A DNA stretch of 38,701 nucleotides, from positions 1 through 38,701 of the IMG/VR virus record IMGVR_UViG_3300044974_000595; one strand, 5' to 3'. This DNA comes from a virus. Shown here piece after piece: positions 38,542 to 38,701 of this stretch; the first letter of the stretch is position 1; each line of letters opens with the position of its first letter. Under the pieces are notes generated by a model. The model saw nothing but the letters and a program-made list of their open reading frames with translations. It searched no databases and was not told the origin of the DNA. A program made the translations under genes and the position numbers.

Positions 38542-38701
38542 ATGCCAGGTACTCCCGCTGATCTTGTAAGTCGTAATCTACTGATAGGTAGAACTGGACT
38601 ATCGCTTACTTACACTAACGAAAGCTCTCTAAATAGCAGAAATCTTATAATATCAAGAAATTCCTCTGATGGGTTAATAGTCTCAAGAGCGTACCCACTA
38701 A
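38542..38701 (+). CDS. Tail protein, N-terminal part only (cut by window end)
   Basis: An ATG three bases after the hub stop opens a frame that is still open at the window end (53 codons visible). It begins MPGTPADLVSRNLLIGRTGL and is Ser/Asn-rich. Position suggests another tail-tip or fibre gene; too little is visible to name it. Confidence 0.5.
   Translation, partial: MPGTPADLVSRNLLIGRTGLSLTYTNESSLNSRNLIISRNSSDGLIVSRAYPL

Noticed and set aside
1-38701. HIP1 (GCGATCGC) cyanobacterial repeats as proof of host
   Set aside because: I found no clear full HIP1 octamers, only partial CGATCG, so it cannot be used to support the cyanobacterial host.
1-38701. tRNA genes, integrase or attachment sites
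   Set aside because: Intergenic spaces are too short and show no cloverleaf or integrase-like product; lysogeny genes may lie outside the window.

Overview
The window looks like most of the structural half of a tailed, siphovirus-type phage or prophage. The late genes run in the usual order: small terminase, large terminase, portal, head-internal proteins, protease/scaffold, cement protein, major capsid, connector proteins, tail tube, tail chaperone pair with a -1 frameshift site, tape measure, tail tip. The portal resembles the DUF1073 family and the capsid the DUF2184 family. The accessory genes of the first 2.2 kb and the tail-fibre repeats recall phages of Synechococcus/Cyanobium-type cyanobacteria. 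That host guess rests on remembered family resemblance, not on a search. No integrase, repressor, tRNA or rRNA gene is visible, so phage versus prophage is undecided.

Layout. Positions 1-5.1 kb hold a tightly overlapping operon of small accessory genes, mostly unknown, with a MazG-type pyrophosphohydrolase and a Lar-like zinc-ribbon protein. Positions 5.2-9.3 kb hold TerS, TerL, a non-coding array of ~20-bp repeats, and the portal. Positions 9.3-18.4 kb are the most unusual part. They hold a 1104-residue two-module protein with an alpha/beta-hydrolase half, a holin-like membrane protein, a C39/papain-like peptidase, a cysteine-rich basic protein, a DUF6321-like protein and two protein-kinase-like proteins. 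Four of these proteins share a short module (consensus DKKCGxSGIxxNKKC, followed by a hydrophobic segment). A four-gene minus-strand cassette lies between the kinases. It encodes dCTP deaminase, a piece of a major capsid protein fused to a basic tail, and two unknowns, one of which carries the same basic motif. Positions 18.4-21.9 kb hold protease/scaffold, cement, capsid and a connector-region protein. Positions 21.9-25.0 kb hold a head-tail adaptor fused in frame to a long fibre, plus two fibre-associated small genes. Positions 25.1-38.7 kb hold connector and tail genes, the last one cut by the window end.

Two features cut across the map. The first is an interspersed DNA motif, CCCCGAGNNCG, whose 7-base core I counted about 42 times by eye on both strands (about 5 expected by chance). 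It often lies at gene ends and domain linkers, and it is absent from the first 2.8 kb and from the fibre cassette. The second is the set of putative head-region effector proteins (kinases, hydrolase) that share the Cys module. My main hypothesis is a modular virion-cargo system: a common N-terminal tag joined to different effector domains, possibly delivered with the genome. This is inference and needs virion proteomics.
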